64,000 nucleotides of DNA from Blasia pusilla (GCA_050084515.1 CM114274.1:20956001-21020000), one strand, 5' to 3'. Positions 11,640 to 23,575 are shown, numbered from the stretch's first letter. A program made the numbers and translations. Notes: a model not told the origin generated them from the letters alone.

Positions 11640-12756
11640 CCTACCGTAGTGCACCGCTTGAACTCCAAAGTGGCACATCTAACGATGAGGATACCACTAC
11701 TGTAAAACTAGGGACCTCCTCATGCACAAGAGAATCCATAACAGAAAGGTTACCCTCCAAAAAGTCTCGTGGCCAAGTGACTACTCCACAAAAACCAGCC
11801 ACATATGCTAACACCGTTGGGGAAGACCCTCCTGGTCGAACCCCATAAATAAATCTCACAGGAACCTGGCTCATACGTCCATCCCCGGACTGCCAACCAG
11901 GTCTATAAGATGCTGTCTCAGTCTAATAGTCCATCTGAAAACCCATCGGGTACAATTCTGCTCCTCCAACTAGTACATCATACAACTCGGCTCATGTGGC
12001 CACTGCAAGTACTGCCAACTGAGAGCTATCAGTCGCATGATCTGGTCTCAACTATATAGACAACTTTTCCCGTGTCATGAATTGAGACCTATCATTGGCT
12101 GCTCCAAGTGATGTTTGAATCTGGAATGGGCAAGGCTCAAGCTCTGACCTCCGAATACCCAAACCAATACATGCCGCCTTTCCCAACATCAAAGGTTGGG
12201 CACCAGCATCTAACAAGACTCTATCTTGTCTATACACATATCTTGTAGGAATCACCAATTGGAATATCCCACTTCTGTTGTCCAACATACATATACCAGG
12301 TGTAAGCCTCTCACGATCAATGGCTGGCCGGGTTGGTAATGCATCCATCTTGGCCGTTGCTGCCTGCCAAGTAGCACTGGTACTCAATGCTACACTTGAC
12401 ATAGAGGGTCGCTCCACCGTAACATCCTCATCCACCTCAGCACGTGTAGCAGTAACACCCCCATGTTTACACAACGTGGCTGCTAGCTGAAATAAAGGAG
12501 CTAAGTCAACTCCTAAAGCCATCAGCTCCGTGGCCGAAAACAATGGGAATCCCAACACTGAAGTTGTCATCTGCAATACTGCACTGGATGCTGCATCCGT
12601 GTCTACTACATGCAATGTAGATGACTCAATCCCCATTGTAGGCTCAATAGGCTGCGTAGGAACCATGGATGGAGTCTTAAGCACCTCACACAACAAGAAT
12701 GACTGGGGAAGCCTAGCCTGCCTCCCAGCCTCACCCCTTTGTGGGTCCAACTCCAC
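11640..12756 (-). pseudogene. Copy A aspartic protease region
   Basis: The frame ending at 12052 contains RVLLDAGAQPLMLGKA at about 12225-12180. This is a retropepsin active-site loop (Asp-Ala-Gly, where other copies have Asp-Ser-Gly). A long linker lies upstream (12756-12300) and a weakly conserved C-terminal part downstream (MSQVPVRFIYGVRPGG at 11874 on). In the family the protease cuts the Gag-Pol polyprotein. The stretch ending at 11640 leads directly into the methyltransferase domain, with an acidic EEEEAPRR linker near 11590. Confidence 0.75.
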
Positions 12757-13034
12757 AGTAGCACCACGTGGCTCTGACGCTCGAGTGGCTCCTCTCAGAA
12801 TCGCAGTTGATGCCTCAACTTTGTCTTTGCACTCGCCATATAAGAGAGATCATCCCCTCCATAAGAGGTGGAAGCCCCTGCTCCCGAACCTGCTCTATGT
12901 TGGATACCAGCCATAGTAGCCAACTTCTCCTCTAACTGGTCAATTCTGGTAGCCATAGCTGACTTTGTCGTAGTGGTAGAGGTAGCCACCGTAGGCTCTC
13001 CAACCACTGGTCCACCTCTACCACCCCTACCACC

Positions 13035-14339
13035 TCAGCCTCTCGGAGCTACTCCACCACGGCCACGGCCTGATCTCAACTCTGGATGAAGATCAAAGTA
13101 ACGCTCTCGAGGATGACCTGGTCTTCCGCAATGATCACACTGAGTTGGGGCCGATTGAGGCCCATCCTCCAAAGTCTGTCTCCCATCCTCTTGGGGACAA
13201 AACCTCCTAACATGATCACCTCCACATGTCCAACATGATCGCCCTGCTGCGGGGCAGCAAATGAAGGCAATGGTCTCGGGCAAGTGTCCTCTAGGACTGA
13301 CCGAGGTCGTGTGTACCCCCACAACTCCCACTACTACTACCACCACCACTACTACGAGCTGTGAGGTGGATTGTGAACACAGAAGTAGTAGTTGTATCCC
13401 CTTGAATGCGGATGTCACCACTCTCTCCTCCACCATGTTAAGCTCAATCTTCTCAGATAGAGCAAACACATGGGTCAATGTAGATGAATCATCACACATA
13501 AGAGTAGCATCACGCACCTGTTTGCACAACTCTCGCCCAAGATCCCATACCAAAATTGGATCGCCTAAGCCTCGATCACACCTGGGTAATGAAATCAAGC
13601 GCCGATACGAGTGTATGCCTCACTTAAGACTCTCACCAGTCTTTCGCTCAAATTCTTGAAGACTCCTCAACTTCTCTGTCTTCACTCCCTGATAGTTCTT
13701 CTTCAACCTCTTGAAGAACTTTGCAACCGAGCTCAACGCTGGTGGGGCACTAGTACCTCCACTGGTACCTCCATGGGTACCTCCATTGGTACCCCCACTC
13801 CGGCTCGTACTCGTACCATTCAAGGTCGGGCTGGCTGGCATAGTAGGAGCACTACTACCAATACCACCATGGGTGATAGACACATAGCCTGGAGACCAAT
13901 ATTGTCTCCACGGCTTAATCTCAGCAACATGGTCCTTCCTAAACTCATGGTAATCATCCATGGGTGGTCCCTCCAAATGCTGAAATAACCCCTTCCAAGC
14001 CAAGAAGGGTGTAAACAATGTGGCGTTTCGCAACATCTGCATATCACACCACGTATCAAACTCTTGAATGAAGTCCTCCAACTCAATGGTGCCCATTGCA
14101 CCCGAGTATCGTCGTGGGCCCTTCATGGCCCCATATATCCTGTCCATGTCCCAAATCAATGGAGTTGCAACACTCGATAACAACGTAGAAGACTCGGTGT
14201 TTGGAACACCCTCGTCCTCCTCTTCATCAACCGTCGGAAGTGGAAAAGGTAGCCGATACCTCAATCCACTCCGTGTAAAACCACCACTGTCTGCACCACG
14301 GCCCCCAACTAGACTACCAGACAGCCCCGTGATGACCAA
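13035..14339 (-). pseudogene. Copy A gag with two CCHC zinc knuckles
   Basis: The ATG at 14339 opens a gag frame containing GGFTRSGLRYRLPFP, GAMGTIELEDFIQEFDTWCD, AWKGLFQHLEGPPMDDYHEF and a Gly/Ser/Thr-rich spacer. It ends at a stop at 13620. Compared with copy B, which has LREAYTR here, copy A carries one extra base, so gag continues in another frame to 13035. The nucleocapsid part has CWTCGGDHVRRFC (good CCHC) and CDHCGRPGHPRERY, whose last Cys is Tyr here. Gag packages the element RNA. An Arg/Gly-rich tail (SGRGRGG) follows the knuckles. Confidence 0.85.
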
Positions 14340-15455
14340 CGTTGATGCCGCACCACCACCAAATCACCACCACTAAGTAACCAAGTGACGTCGATGTCGC
14401 TGTACTATTCTAGCTCTACTAGCTATGGGTGTACACAACCTAACCTGTCATCACCACAAGAAGCCTCCCACGGTCTACTAGTCATCACCCCAGCCTCACT
14501 ACCAGTAGCACACAGGAGTAAAACTACTCTGGAAATCAGCGTCAACCCTAACAATGGGCGCGCAAGCAAGAAGCAACGATGGAGGGGATCCAAACACAGG
14601 AAGTCCAACGAAAACCCTCCAATCGCAAATTGAAATCAAGGCAACACAATCCACCAAACGTGGCGCCCCTGAATCCATAGAACCCACCACACAATTCTAA
14701 CGCAATAGCTACTCCGCCGCGGGTCGATGACGTGCTAGTCGGACTCGCAGCACCTGAAAATATCAGCTGCATGGAGAGGCTACACCGTACTATACGCTAG
14801 AGGTCCATCAACCGAAAACCCAAGATGCATAAAATGCCTAACACATCTCTGAACAACACCAAATGAGCTACACCAATGTGTACAGTGGCAAAGTTAAGAA
14901 CTCAGCAGTTAAGCGTCTTCCAGGTAGGATAGCCCAAAGATGGGTGACCAGTTATGCAACACTCAACTCACAAATCCTGCAAAAACTGCCTCACGCCCAA
15001 GCAAGCAAGCTTGCTTGCTTGCTCCTTGCTCCTTACTCCGCCTCTCACGCCCACTCGCCCCGAGCTATCACGAGTTGCCTCGAAATCCGGCGAACTAAAG
15101 CGCGTTGGAAAGCTCTCCGCAAGGCGCTTCTTTCCCAACCAACCACGCACCAGATTCACACCTCCAACATAGGCCACAAGCCATAAACATCCACGACTGA
15201 GTACACAATCAGCCCTAACCACATCCTACTGATCCACAATCGAAGCTACCATCGATCTACTCTAGTTCTTTGAGTGAAATCTGTGGAAGACCTACTATCA
15301 TAAAACATGTATAGAATCACATACAATCGAGCCAAAGCCACTCCACGACGGGAGAATCCTAGGTTGAAGCTTGCGGGAACCACCATAACCAAAAGCTCTA
15401 CTCACTACCAAGGCTAACTCCCAACGCAACAAGCTCAACTCTAAATCTGGAGCAA
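14340..15455 (-). other. Copy A 5' leader (non-coding)
   Basis: This stretch aligns base for base over long runs with 16763-18400 of copy B, for example gcgttgggagttagccttgg and the block around the self-complementary aagcaagcaagcttgcttgc at 14999-15020. It has no gypsy coding content. It represents the transcribed leader between the element promoter and gag. No tRNA-like primer-binding site is obvious. Confidence 0.65.
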
Positions 15456-16560
15456 GCTGTACGTCCGCTTCACTCCAAAATGACCCAACTCCTCGTGGGC
15501 ATGACACACCAAACGTGCTCTCTGCAAAGGATGAGGCATTACACGCACTCTACCATCCTCCCACACTTGCAACACATATGTGCCCTCCCACCGGAACCAT
15601 GTGGCTCGCTATAGGATCTGATCCCACTCTCTAGCACCCACTATGCTCACGACGCTGCCAGTACGCAGGTACTTCAAGACCACTCCATCATCGTGAATGT
15701 CTCGGCCACCTGTCGTCTCCTCACTGGCCTGTAGATCTAAGGACTCTCCATCAGACCTTGCCATCAAAGTCTCACCAATCTGGTTCTCCATAGCCAACAA
15801 GCCCAAATAGGCTGACGCATGCCATCCTCGCACCAACTCCTCATCACTCTCACCATGCCAATGAGCTCCAATTGCATCTTGCTGACTCGGGCATGGGTTA
15901 CGACTCAAAACATCTGCATCCTAGTTGAGCATCCCAAGTCTATGCACCATCTGGAAGTCATACTCTTGCAACAAAAGAGCCCACCTCCCAAGCTTCCATG
16001 TCAACTTGTCAGACTCCATCAATCCCTTAAGTGGTTGATGATCACTAATGATTGTAAAGGGATTTCCGAATAGGTAACATCTGAAATGTGCGACAACCCA
16101 CACTGCAGCCAAGCACTCATCCTCATACGAGCTATACTTCGCCTCTGCGGTGTTATTCGAGCAACTAGCGTAAGCCACCACAAACTCTCTACCATCATGG
16201 TCATGCTGGGTGAGCACGGCTCCAAGCCCCAACATGCTCCAATCGGTATGCAACTAGAAAGGACGCCCCCTTATTGGTCTCCTCAATATGGGTGCGGACG
16301 TCAATCTGTCCTTGAGCATTTGAAATGCTCTCTCTTGCTCATCCTCCCAGTGCCACTCCTGATCCACCTTGGTCATCAAGGTTAGCGACTTCGCAATTGA
16401 ACTGAAACCCTTGACGTACCGTCAATAGAAGTTCGCCAATCCCATGAATGCACAAACTTGACTCACATGTGTAGGCCGTGGAATGCATGAAATAGCCTCT
16501 ACCTTCGTGTGTTGCAAACCAAGGCCCCCTCGATATATCGTATGACCCAAGTACTTAGTG
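15456..16560 (-). pseudogene. Distal pol of copy C (RT end, RNase H, start of integrase)
   Basis: On the minus strand this resumes exactly where copy C stops at 24156. The joined reading across the copy B insertion is CKFLYDH then TKYLGHTIYRGG. It continues through FMGLANFY and an RNase H (VLTQHDHDGREFVVAYAS, YEDECLAAVWVV, DHQPLKGLMESD). A linker follows, then the integrase zinc-finger start HAHEELGHFGVKRTY, ending at 15456 where copy A sequence takes over. The match in frame and order shows the two segments were one element before copy B inserted. Stops are present (for example at the TAG replacing Tyr or Gln codons). Confidence 0.85.
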
Positions 16561-16563
16561 TGG

Positions 16564-18400
16564 TGTCATGACCATACGGATTATGTCATAGAGTATGGTG
16601 TGCTGGTAGAGGCCATTCCTTATGTAGGACCGTAGTGGCTTGGTAGAGATGCGGTTCCATACATAGGGTTGGGGTTACTCACTTGGGGTGACTTCCCCAA
16701 TAGGGCCCGCTCTTAGGTTGAGGATATAAGGTGGCTTGCCCTCAAAGAAACGATCGATTCTTTGAGTTGAGCCTGCCCATGCGTTGGGAGTTAGCCTTGG
16801 TAGTGAGTAGAGCTCTTGGCTATGGTGTTTCCAAGCTTGACCTAGATTCTCCCATCGTGGAGTGGGTTTGGCTTGATTGTATGTGATTGTAAACGTGTTT
16901 TATGACAAAGAGGTCTTTCACGGATTTCACTCAAAGAACGGAGTAGATCGATGGTAGCTTCGATTGTAGATCAAGAGATCTGGTTAGGGGTTCGTGTGTA
17001 CTCAGCCGTGGATGTTTGTGGCTTGTGGCCTATGTTGGAGGTGTGAATCTGGTGCGGTTGGTTGGGAAAGAAGCGCCTTGCTGAGAGCTTTCCAACGCGC
17101 TTTAGACCGCCGGATTTCGTCAAGGGAGTTGGAAGTTATCAAGGATTGAAGATTCGGTTCGTGTTCGACGGTTTTCGATATGGAGAGCTTGGAGCGGAAG
17201 CCGTGTTGAAGTTCATCCAGATCGGGTGAGAGGTTCTGTTGCTATCAGATTGTGATCTCCTGTGAATCTATCTGCTCGAGTGTGTGGAGCGTTATGGATT
17301 TCTACGTGCATGAAACTTGGCGGAAGGCCGGATTTGCGATTCTGGAGGTGTATGGACAGCAAGTTTGTTTGATTTTTAGCTCGGAGTACAGAGCTCGGTT
17401 GTAGCTGATTTTTTGTGGAGAGATAGCTATGGTGATCAATTGAATTTTGATCGAAAAATATTTGATTTCGGTCACGTATTTGTGAAGTAATTTTTGATCG
17501 AAATTTTGCGGACTAGCTCAAGGTCCGCTATGGTGACGGATCGGAGGGGCTGGTTGGTTGGTGACTCGTTCATTTTGGAGACGCCTATCCCGTGGGGGCG
17601 CCCTGGTTGGACCTCTCTCCATAGCGGCATGGCGACGTGGCGAAGCGAACGGGACGATAGGGGCATGTCTCGAGCATCTCTCGGCGTTTTGAGGCTTGAG
17701 GCAACTCGTGGTAGCTTGGGGCAGAGGGCGTGAGAGGCGGAGTAGGAGCAAGGAGCAAGCTTGCTTGCTTGGGCGTGAGGCAATTTTTGCAGGATTTGGG
17801 ATCTGAGTTTTGCATAATCGGTCACCAATCTTTGGGCTATTTTGGAGGACGCTTAAGCTGCCGAGTTCTTAACTATGCCGATGTCTGATTTGTTGTAGCT
17901 CATTTGGTCTTTGTTCGGAGATGTGTTAGGCGCTTTATGCATCTCAAGTTTTTGGTTGATGTACCTCTAGCGCATAGTACGGTGTAGCCTCTCCATGCAG
18001 GTGATATTTTCAGGTGTCTTTGCGGCGTTCGACTAGCACGTCATCGACCAGCGGCGGAGTAGCTATTGCGTTAGAATTGTGTGGTGGGTTTTGTGGATTG
18101 AGGGCACCACGTTTGGTGGATTGTGTTACCTTGATTTCAATTTGCGATTGGAGGGTTGTCGTTGGATTTCTGTGTTTGGATCCCCTCCATCGTGCTTTTG
18201 CTTGCGCGCCCATTGTTAGGTTGACGCGATTTCAGAGTAGTGTTACTCGTGTGCTACCGGTAGTGAGGTTGGAGGGAAGTAGATTGTGGCAGACTTCTTG
18301 TGGTGATGACAAGTTAGGTTGCCTACACCCATAGCTAGTAGAGCTAGAATAGTATAGCGACATCACGTCACTTGGTAATTTGGTGGTGGTGCGGCATCGG
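16564..18400 (+). promoter_or_regulatory. Copy B 5' terminal block and leader
   Basis: It starts TGTCATGACC. A TATA-like gatataag lies at 16723-16730. A perfect 9-bp inverted repeat (ctcaaagaa at 16741-16749, ttctttgag at 16758-16766) sits where transcription would start. Homology with copy A begins at the right arm of that hairpin. The remaining leader is non-coding and shares the gcaagcttgcttgcttgg block (17755-17772) with copy A. I see no second copy of the element 3' terminal block here. Confidence 0.6.
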
Positions 18401-18402
18401 CG

Positions 18403-19700
18403 TTGGTCATCAAGTCGGGTGGTGCGGTTGGGGACCGTGGTGCGGACAATGGTGGTTTCACACGGAGTGGATTGAGGTATCGGCTACCTTTTCCACTTCC
18501 GACGGTTGATGAAGAGGAGGCCGAGGTGTTCCAAACACCGAGTCTTCACGTTGTTATCGAGTGTTGCAACTCCATTGATTTGGGACATGGACGGTGGATA
18601 TGGGGCCATGAAGGGCCCACGACGATACTGGGTGCAATGGGCACCATTGAGTTGGAGGACTTCATGCAAGAGTTTGATACGTGGTGTGATATGCTAGTTG
18701 AACGCCATGTTGTTTACACCCTTCTTGGCTTGGAAGGGGTTGTTTCAAAGACTTGGAAGGACCACCCATGGATGATTACCATGAGTTTAGGAAGGACCAT
18801 GTTCTTTGAGATTGAGGAATGGAGACAATATTGGTCTCTAGGCTATATGTCTATCACCCATGGTGGTATTGGTAGTAGTGCTCCTACTGGCCCGGCCCGA
18901 TGAGTGGTGCAGTCATGAGCCGGAGTGGGGGTGGTACCAATGGAGGTACTAGTGCCCCACATCGTTTAGCCTGTTGCAGAGTTCTTCAAGAGGTTGAAGA
19001 AGAACTATCAAGGAGTGAAGACGGAGAAGTTGAGGAATCTTCAGGACTTTGAGCGAAAGACGGTGAGAGTCTTCGTGAGGCATACACGCGTATCGACGCT
19101 TGAGATTACCAGGTGTGATTGAGGATCAGGCGATCCGATTTTGGTATGGGATCTTGGATGAGATTTGCGCCGTAGGGTGCGTGATGCTACTCTTATGAGT
19201 GATGATTCACCCACATTGACCCATGTGTTTGCTCTATCTCGAGAAGATTGAGCTTAACATGGTGAAGGAGAGAGTGGTGACATCCGCATTCGAGAGGGGT
19301 GTGTTCAGCCGCCCACCTCACATCTCGTAGTAGTGGTGGTGGTAGTAGTAGTGGGGGGTACACGCGACCTCGTCAAGTCCTAGAGGGATATTTGTGCAGA
19401 GACCATTGCCTTCATTTGCTGCCCTTGCAAGAAGGATCATGTTGGACATGTGGAGGTGATCATGTTAGGAAGTTTTGTCCCCAAGAGGATGGGAGACGGA
19501 CTTTGGAGGATGGGCCTCGGTCGGCCCCAACTCGGCAGTGTGATCATTGCGGGAGACTAGGTCATCCTCGAGAGCGTTGCTTTGATCTTCATCCGAGTTG
19601 AGGGGCCGTGGCCGTGGTGGAGTAACTCCAGAGGCCGAGGTGGTAGAGGTGGTAGGGGTGGTAGAGATGGACCGGTGGTTGGAGAGCCTACGGTGGCTTC
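18403..19700 (+). pseudogene. Copy B gag with two intact CCHC knuckles
   Basis: The frame at 18403-18903 carries GGFTRSGLRYRLPFPLP and GAMGTIELEDFMQEFDTWCDM, collinear with copy A gag. Later frames give FERKTVRVFVRH at about 19050 (a frameshifted form of the GESLREAYTR segment). The zinc knuckles at 19448-19590 are CWTCGGDHVRKFC and CDHCGRLGHPRERC, both complete CX2CX4HX4C. Many small indels break the frame. Confidence 0.82.
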
Positions 19701-20289
19701 CCCTACCACTACCTGACAGTCGACTATGGTGATTGGAGCAAAAGTTGGCTACTATGGTGGTATCCAAAGCATAGATTAGGTTCGGGAGCGAGGGGCTTCC
19801 ACCTCTTATGGAGGGATGATCTCTCTTATATGGCGAGTGCAAAGATGAGGTTGAGGCATCACCGATTCGAGAGGAGCCACTGAGCATCGAGAGTAGTACT
19901 GTGGAGTTGGACCCACAGAGAGAGGTGAGGGGAGGCAAGGGCTTCCCAGTCATTCTTGTTGTCGAGGTGCTTAGGACTCCATCCATAGTTCCTACGGCCT
20001 ATTGCTGCCAAAGTGGGGCGAGGCATCTACATTGCGTGTAGTAGACACGGATGCAACATCCAATGCAAAGATTGCGGATGGCAACTTCGGTGTTGGGATC
20101 CCCATTTTTTCGCCACGGAGCGATGGCTTTAGGAGTTGACTTAGCTCTGTATTTGATTAGCGACCACGTTGTGTGAACGTGGGGTGTATTCTTGCTACAC
20201 GTGTTGAGGTGGATGAGGGTGTTGCGGTGGAGCGACCCTCTATGTCGAGTAGCATTGAGTACGGTGCTACTTAGAGGCGGCGGCGGCGA

Positions 20290-20620
20290 AGATGGATGCA
20301 TTACCGGACCGTCCGACCATTGATCGTGAGAGGCTTACACTGGTGTATCTATGTTGGACAACCGGGTGGGATCTTCCGATTGGTGAGTCCTACAGGGGAC
20401 GGTGTATAGACCCGGATAGAGTCTTGTTAGACTCGGTGCCCAACCTTTGATGTTGGGAAAGCGGCATGTATTGGTTTGGGTATTCGGAGGTCGAGCTTGA
20501 GCCTTGCCCATTCCGATTCAAACATCACTTGGAGGAGCCAATGATAGGTCTCAATTCATGACACGGGAGAAGTTTCAGCAGTTGAGACCAGATCATGCGT
20601 CGATAGCTCCCGGTTGGGAG
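20290..20620 (+). pseudogene. Copy B aspartic protease remnant
   Basis: Around 20420-20445 the coding line RVLLDS is followed by a one-base deletion relative to copy A, which throws the Gly-Ala-Gln-Pro part out of frame. Flanking sequence (a GKAACIGLGIRRS-like stretch and LGGANDRSQFMTREKF) aligns with 12220-12060 of copy A. The protease is therefore recognisable but dead. Confidence 0.65.
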
Positions 20621-21001
20621 TATCTCATGTAGTCACATCACCAGTGGTATGATGTACTAGTTGGAGGAGCGAGATTGTACCCGATGGGTTTTGGATGGAT
20701 TCTTGGATGAGCAGCGTCTTATAGACCAGGTTGCGGTCCGGGATGGACGTATGAGCCAAGTTCTGTGAGATTTATTTTTCGGGGCTCGGCGAGGAGGGTC
20801 TTCCCCAACAAAGTGAGCATCGTGGCTGGTTTTAGTGGAGTAGTCACTTGGCCAGGAGACTTTTGGAGGGTAATGTTTACGCTATGGATTTCTCGCATGA
20901 GGAGGAAGAGGAGGTCCCTATTTTTGCAGCAATGGCATCCTCATCGTTGGTGTGCCACTTTGGAGTTCAGCGGTGCACTACGGCAGAGGCGATCGCCTAG
21001 T

Positions 21002-22093
21002 GCGAGAGGCTTGGTGTGAGGCTATTATACCTCACGAGGAAGAGGAGGCCCCACGGCGGACTCCTACTTCTGGCCCGGGATTGGGTTATCCCTTTGGATA
21101 CTACACCCATTGTATGGCGTTATCCGCCGAGGGCATTTGTGTGTTAGATCTCTTTGGTGGGATTGGTTTGGTTTGGTTTGTAGTGTTGCAGCCGGTATTC
21201 TTGGAGATACGTGTATGTGGAGCGAGATGAGACGGCCCATAGAGTCTCATCCCAACATATTGGTCGGTTGATGCGGAGATATCCTGAGTTGTTGCCGCCA
21301 TCAGCTATTCGTGGGTACCAGCGTGCTTTACCATCACACATTGCATTGTTGGGGGCGCAGGACCTTGAGAGAATTGGTCCTGTGGATTTGGTGATTGCTG
21401 GATGGCCATGTCAGGGTCATACACGTGCTGGTCGTGGTGAGGGATTACATGACCCTAGGTCTCGATTGTTTTGGGAGATGTTACGGGTGTTACGATATCT
21501 TCAGGTTCATCAGGCACGTGCTCTAGCTTACATTCTGGAGAATGTTCCATTGTTGGGTGACACTCGGACCCGGATGATGGCGAGTGTTCATGAGGTGCGC
21601 TCTTGGATTGGACCAGCGGTGTTGTTGGATGCACCGCGAGTTGGCTCAGCGTGCACATCGCCCACGCTTGTGGTGGACAAACTTGTTGCCTAGGGAGGTT
21701 CTCGTCGAGCATATGATGCGGTTTGCGGGATCCTCGCCTTACGGTGGATAGTATCTTGATCTTTGGCGACTTTCTCAAGTGGTGAGGGTTATTGATCGGT
21801 CATCCATGGCGGTGGTGAACCGTGTGGGCGACCTAGGATGGCACTACCCACATTTGTGAGTTTTCCCGCGTCACATGCCTACAGGGAAGGTGGTCCGGGG
21901 CTTGTATGGGATTCTCATGTGCGAGAGTTGGTGGAGCCTAACGCTGATGAGAGAGAGCGTGCGATGGGATTTACTACTGGCGTGACAGCGGTTGCTTCTA
22001 TTTCTGAGGCTTCACGACGTCATGTGTTGGGTCAGGCCATGGACCTGAATTGTTTGACTTGGATTTTGAGTCTTGGTATGGCCGAGCAGCGTC
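21002..22093 (+). pseudogene. Copy B C5 DNA cytosine methyltransferase domain (best preserved copy)
   Basis: Motif I GICVLDLFGG has DLFGG at 21147-21161. YVERDETAHRVSSQHI follows as the second strand. Motif IV is DLVIAGWPCQG with the Pro-Cys codons at 21406-21411. Then come GLHDPRSRLFWEMLRVLRYL, motif VI AYILENVPLLGD (Glu-Asn-Val at 21538-21546), the RPRLWWTNLLP-like segment near 21650-21690, motif IX ERERAMGF at about 21950, and motif X RHVLGQAMDLNCLTWIL at 22015-22065. Only a few indels break it (near 21165-21215 and an extra base near 21645). DNMT3-type enzymes methylate cytosine C5 using SAM, and the cysteine attacks the base. Order and landmarks match copy A. It is encoded between PR and RT in one polyprotein. 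Confidence 0.9.
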
Positions 22094-22317
22094 GACTTCG
22101 GACTATGTCTATGGGACTATGTATGAGCTCGATGGCTACCGGGACTGTAGAGGCATCGGCTGGGGGTGAGGAGAGTAGTATTTTGCATCCTTGGAGTAAA
22201 TGGGATGTAATGGCTGGGCATGTGGAGTTGGTTGCTCATGCTGGTGGAGGAGTTATTTGCTCAAATGATGGTGTAGCTAAGGGTGTATCATCTTATGAGG
22301 GGGTTGCGTAGTAGCCA

Positions 22318-22698
22318 ATGGCATCGTCCTCTCCCTCTAGTATGCCAGTGGAGGAGACTTGGGAGCCATTACTTGGGCCCAAGCTTACGGGAGGTGAGAA
22401 ACGACGCTTGACACAGTTCCTACGTGCTTATAGGAGTTGTTTTGCCTTTAGCATGAAGGAGTTGGGTTCTCTGGTTGGACCCGGTATACGGATTGATTTG
22501 GCTAGTGATACGCCAATCTTCCGTCGTCCCTACGGATATAGTGATATGGAGAGGGACCTGATTCAGAGTAGGACGTTGGACCTTTTGGAGGCTGGATTAG
22601 TGGAATTGTCGCATGGAGAGTATGCATCAGCCACTGTCATGCCTGCTAAAAAGGATATGCATGGCAACTACACGGATAGGCGGATGTGTGGAGATTAG
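22318..22698 (+). pseudogene. Copy B reverse transcriptase N-terminus, truncated by internal deletion
   Basis: The frame covers WEPLLGPKLTGGEKRRLTQFL, FAFSMKELGSLVGPGIRIDL, YSDMERDLIQSRTLDLLEAGL, HGEYASATVMPAKKD and RRMCGD. It stops at 22698 where sequence jumps to the integrase zinc-finger region (GQYWWRGMHPQVQQ). The lost part, judged by copies A and C, includes the catalytic YxDD, the whole RNase H and the first integrase residues. Confidence 0.88.
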
Positions 22699-23575
22699 TG
22701 GCCAGTATTGGTGGCGTGGCATGCATCCTCAGGTGCAGCAGTTGGTGTCACGTTGTATGGTTTGTGACCGGGTGAGGGCATCATTTAATGCCCCTACACC
22801 ACAATTACACCCCTTGCCTATTATGGGGTTGGGTTACCGTTGGAGTGTGGACTTTGCGGGACCGTTACCGTTGACTATACGACATCATCGATATGTGTTG
22901 GTGATGGTGGAGCACTTCTCCAAGTGGATTGAGTTGGTGGCATTACCGGACAAGGCAAGTGAGGAACGGCGTATGCGTTTGGATAGAGTGCTTAGTCATT
23001 TTGGTGCACCACCGGTGAAGTCTTGACCAACCAGGGTACTGAGTTTCAGGGGTGAGTTTGGTCTTGTGTGACAAGGCGTTGATTGATCATCGGACCACGT
23101 CTCGAGATCATCGAGGCGGATGGTTTGGTGGCGTGTGGTTCAGAGGCGGTGAAGAGGGCATTGCGCAAGTATGGCCTCTGAAGGGCATCTTGAGACTCAG
23201 GATATTCGGTTGCCATGGTTAGCCATGGGGTATAGGTTCGATCGCAAAAGCATCCTTGGCTTCCTTCTCACCTTATTTTTGTTATCGGCCGAGATCCAAA
23301 CTTGCCAAGCAATTGCGGGAGTCTAGTGAAGTGGTGAACCTTGATGACCGAGAGATGTGGATGAGGGTGTGTTCTCGCCGGGCGGAGCTCTTTCGGAGAG
23401 TTATGCCAATGACCTTTGAGAATCTTGCCATTGCTCAACACAGGATACGTTGCGGTATGCAACCATTCGGTGGAGGTTATCGACCATCGATTCGTAGGTT
23501 CCATGTGGGGACTATGTCTATTTGCAGCAGATTTCCCCGACAACGTTGGATGTGACGGCGAGGCCGCACTATTTT
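22699..23575 (+). pseudogene. Copy B integrase core and C-terminal tail
   Basis: After the deletion junction the line runs GQYWWRGMHPQVQQLVSRC then MVCDRV (second half of the zinc finger). The core follows with VDFAGPLP (catalytic Asp) and VLVMVEHFSKWIELVALPDK. The next Asp segment is broken by a small deletion (PPVKS at 23025). A LPWLAMGYRF-like stretch comes next. The GPY/F-type tail is SSEVVNLDDREMWMRVCSR, GGGYRPSIRRFHVGDY and the LRVREV-like stretch. Several frameshifts are present. Confidence 0.82.

Larger units (their letters stand above)
7706..15455 (-). mobile_element. Ty3/gypsy copy A carrying a DNA methyltransferase domain (truncated at both ends)
   Basis: Reading the minus strand from 15455, the order is leader, gag with zinc knuckles, aspartic protease, C5-methyltransferase, RT, RNase H, integrase. 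The 3' end is cut at 7705 inside the integrase C-terminal tail, so the PHD finger, purine tract and 3' terminal repeat are missing. The 5' end abuts the integrase of copy C and starts at sequence equivalent to about 16763 in copy B, just past the TATA box of B, so the 5' promoter part is also missing. It shares its layout and most of its sequence with copy B. Several frameshifts and stops are present and no ORF spans pol. Confidence 0.88.

Noticed and set aside
21002-22093. Bacterial Dcm-type contamination as source of the methyltransferase
   Set aside because: The domain is embedded in gypsy pol in four copies with eukaryotic DNMT3-like motif wording and shares their decay.
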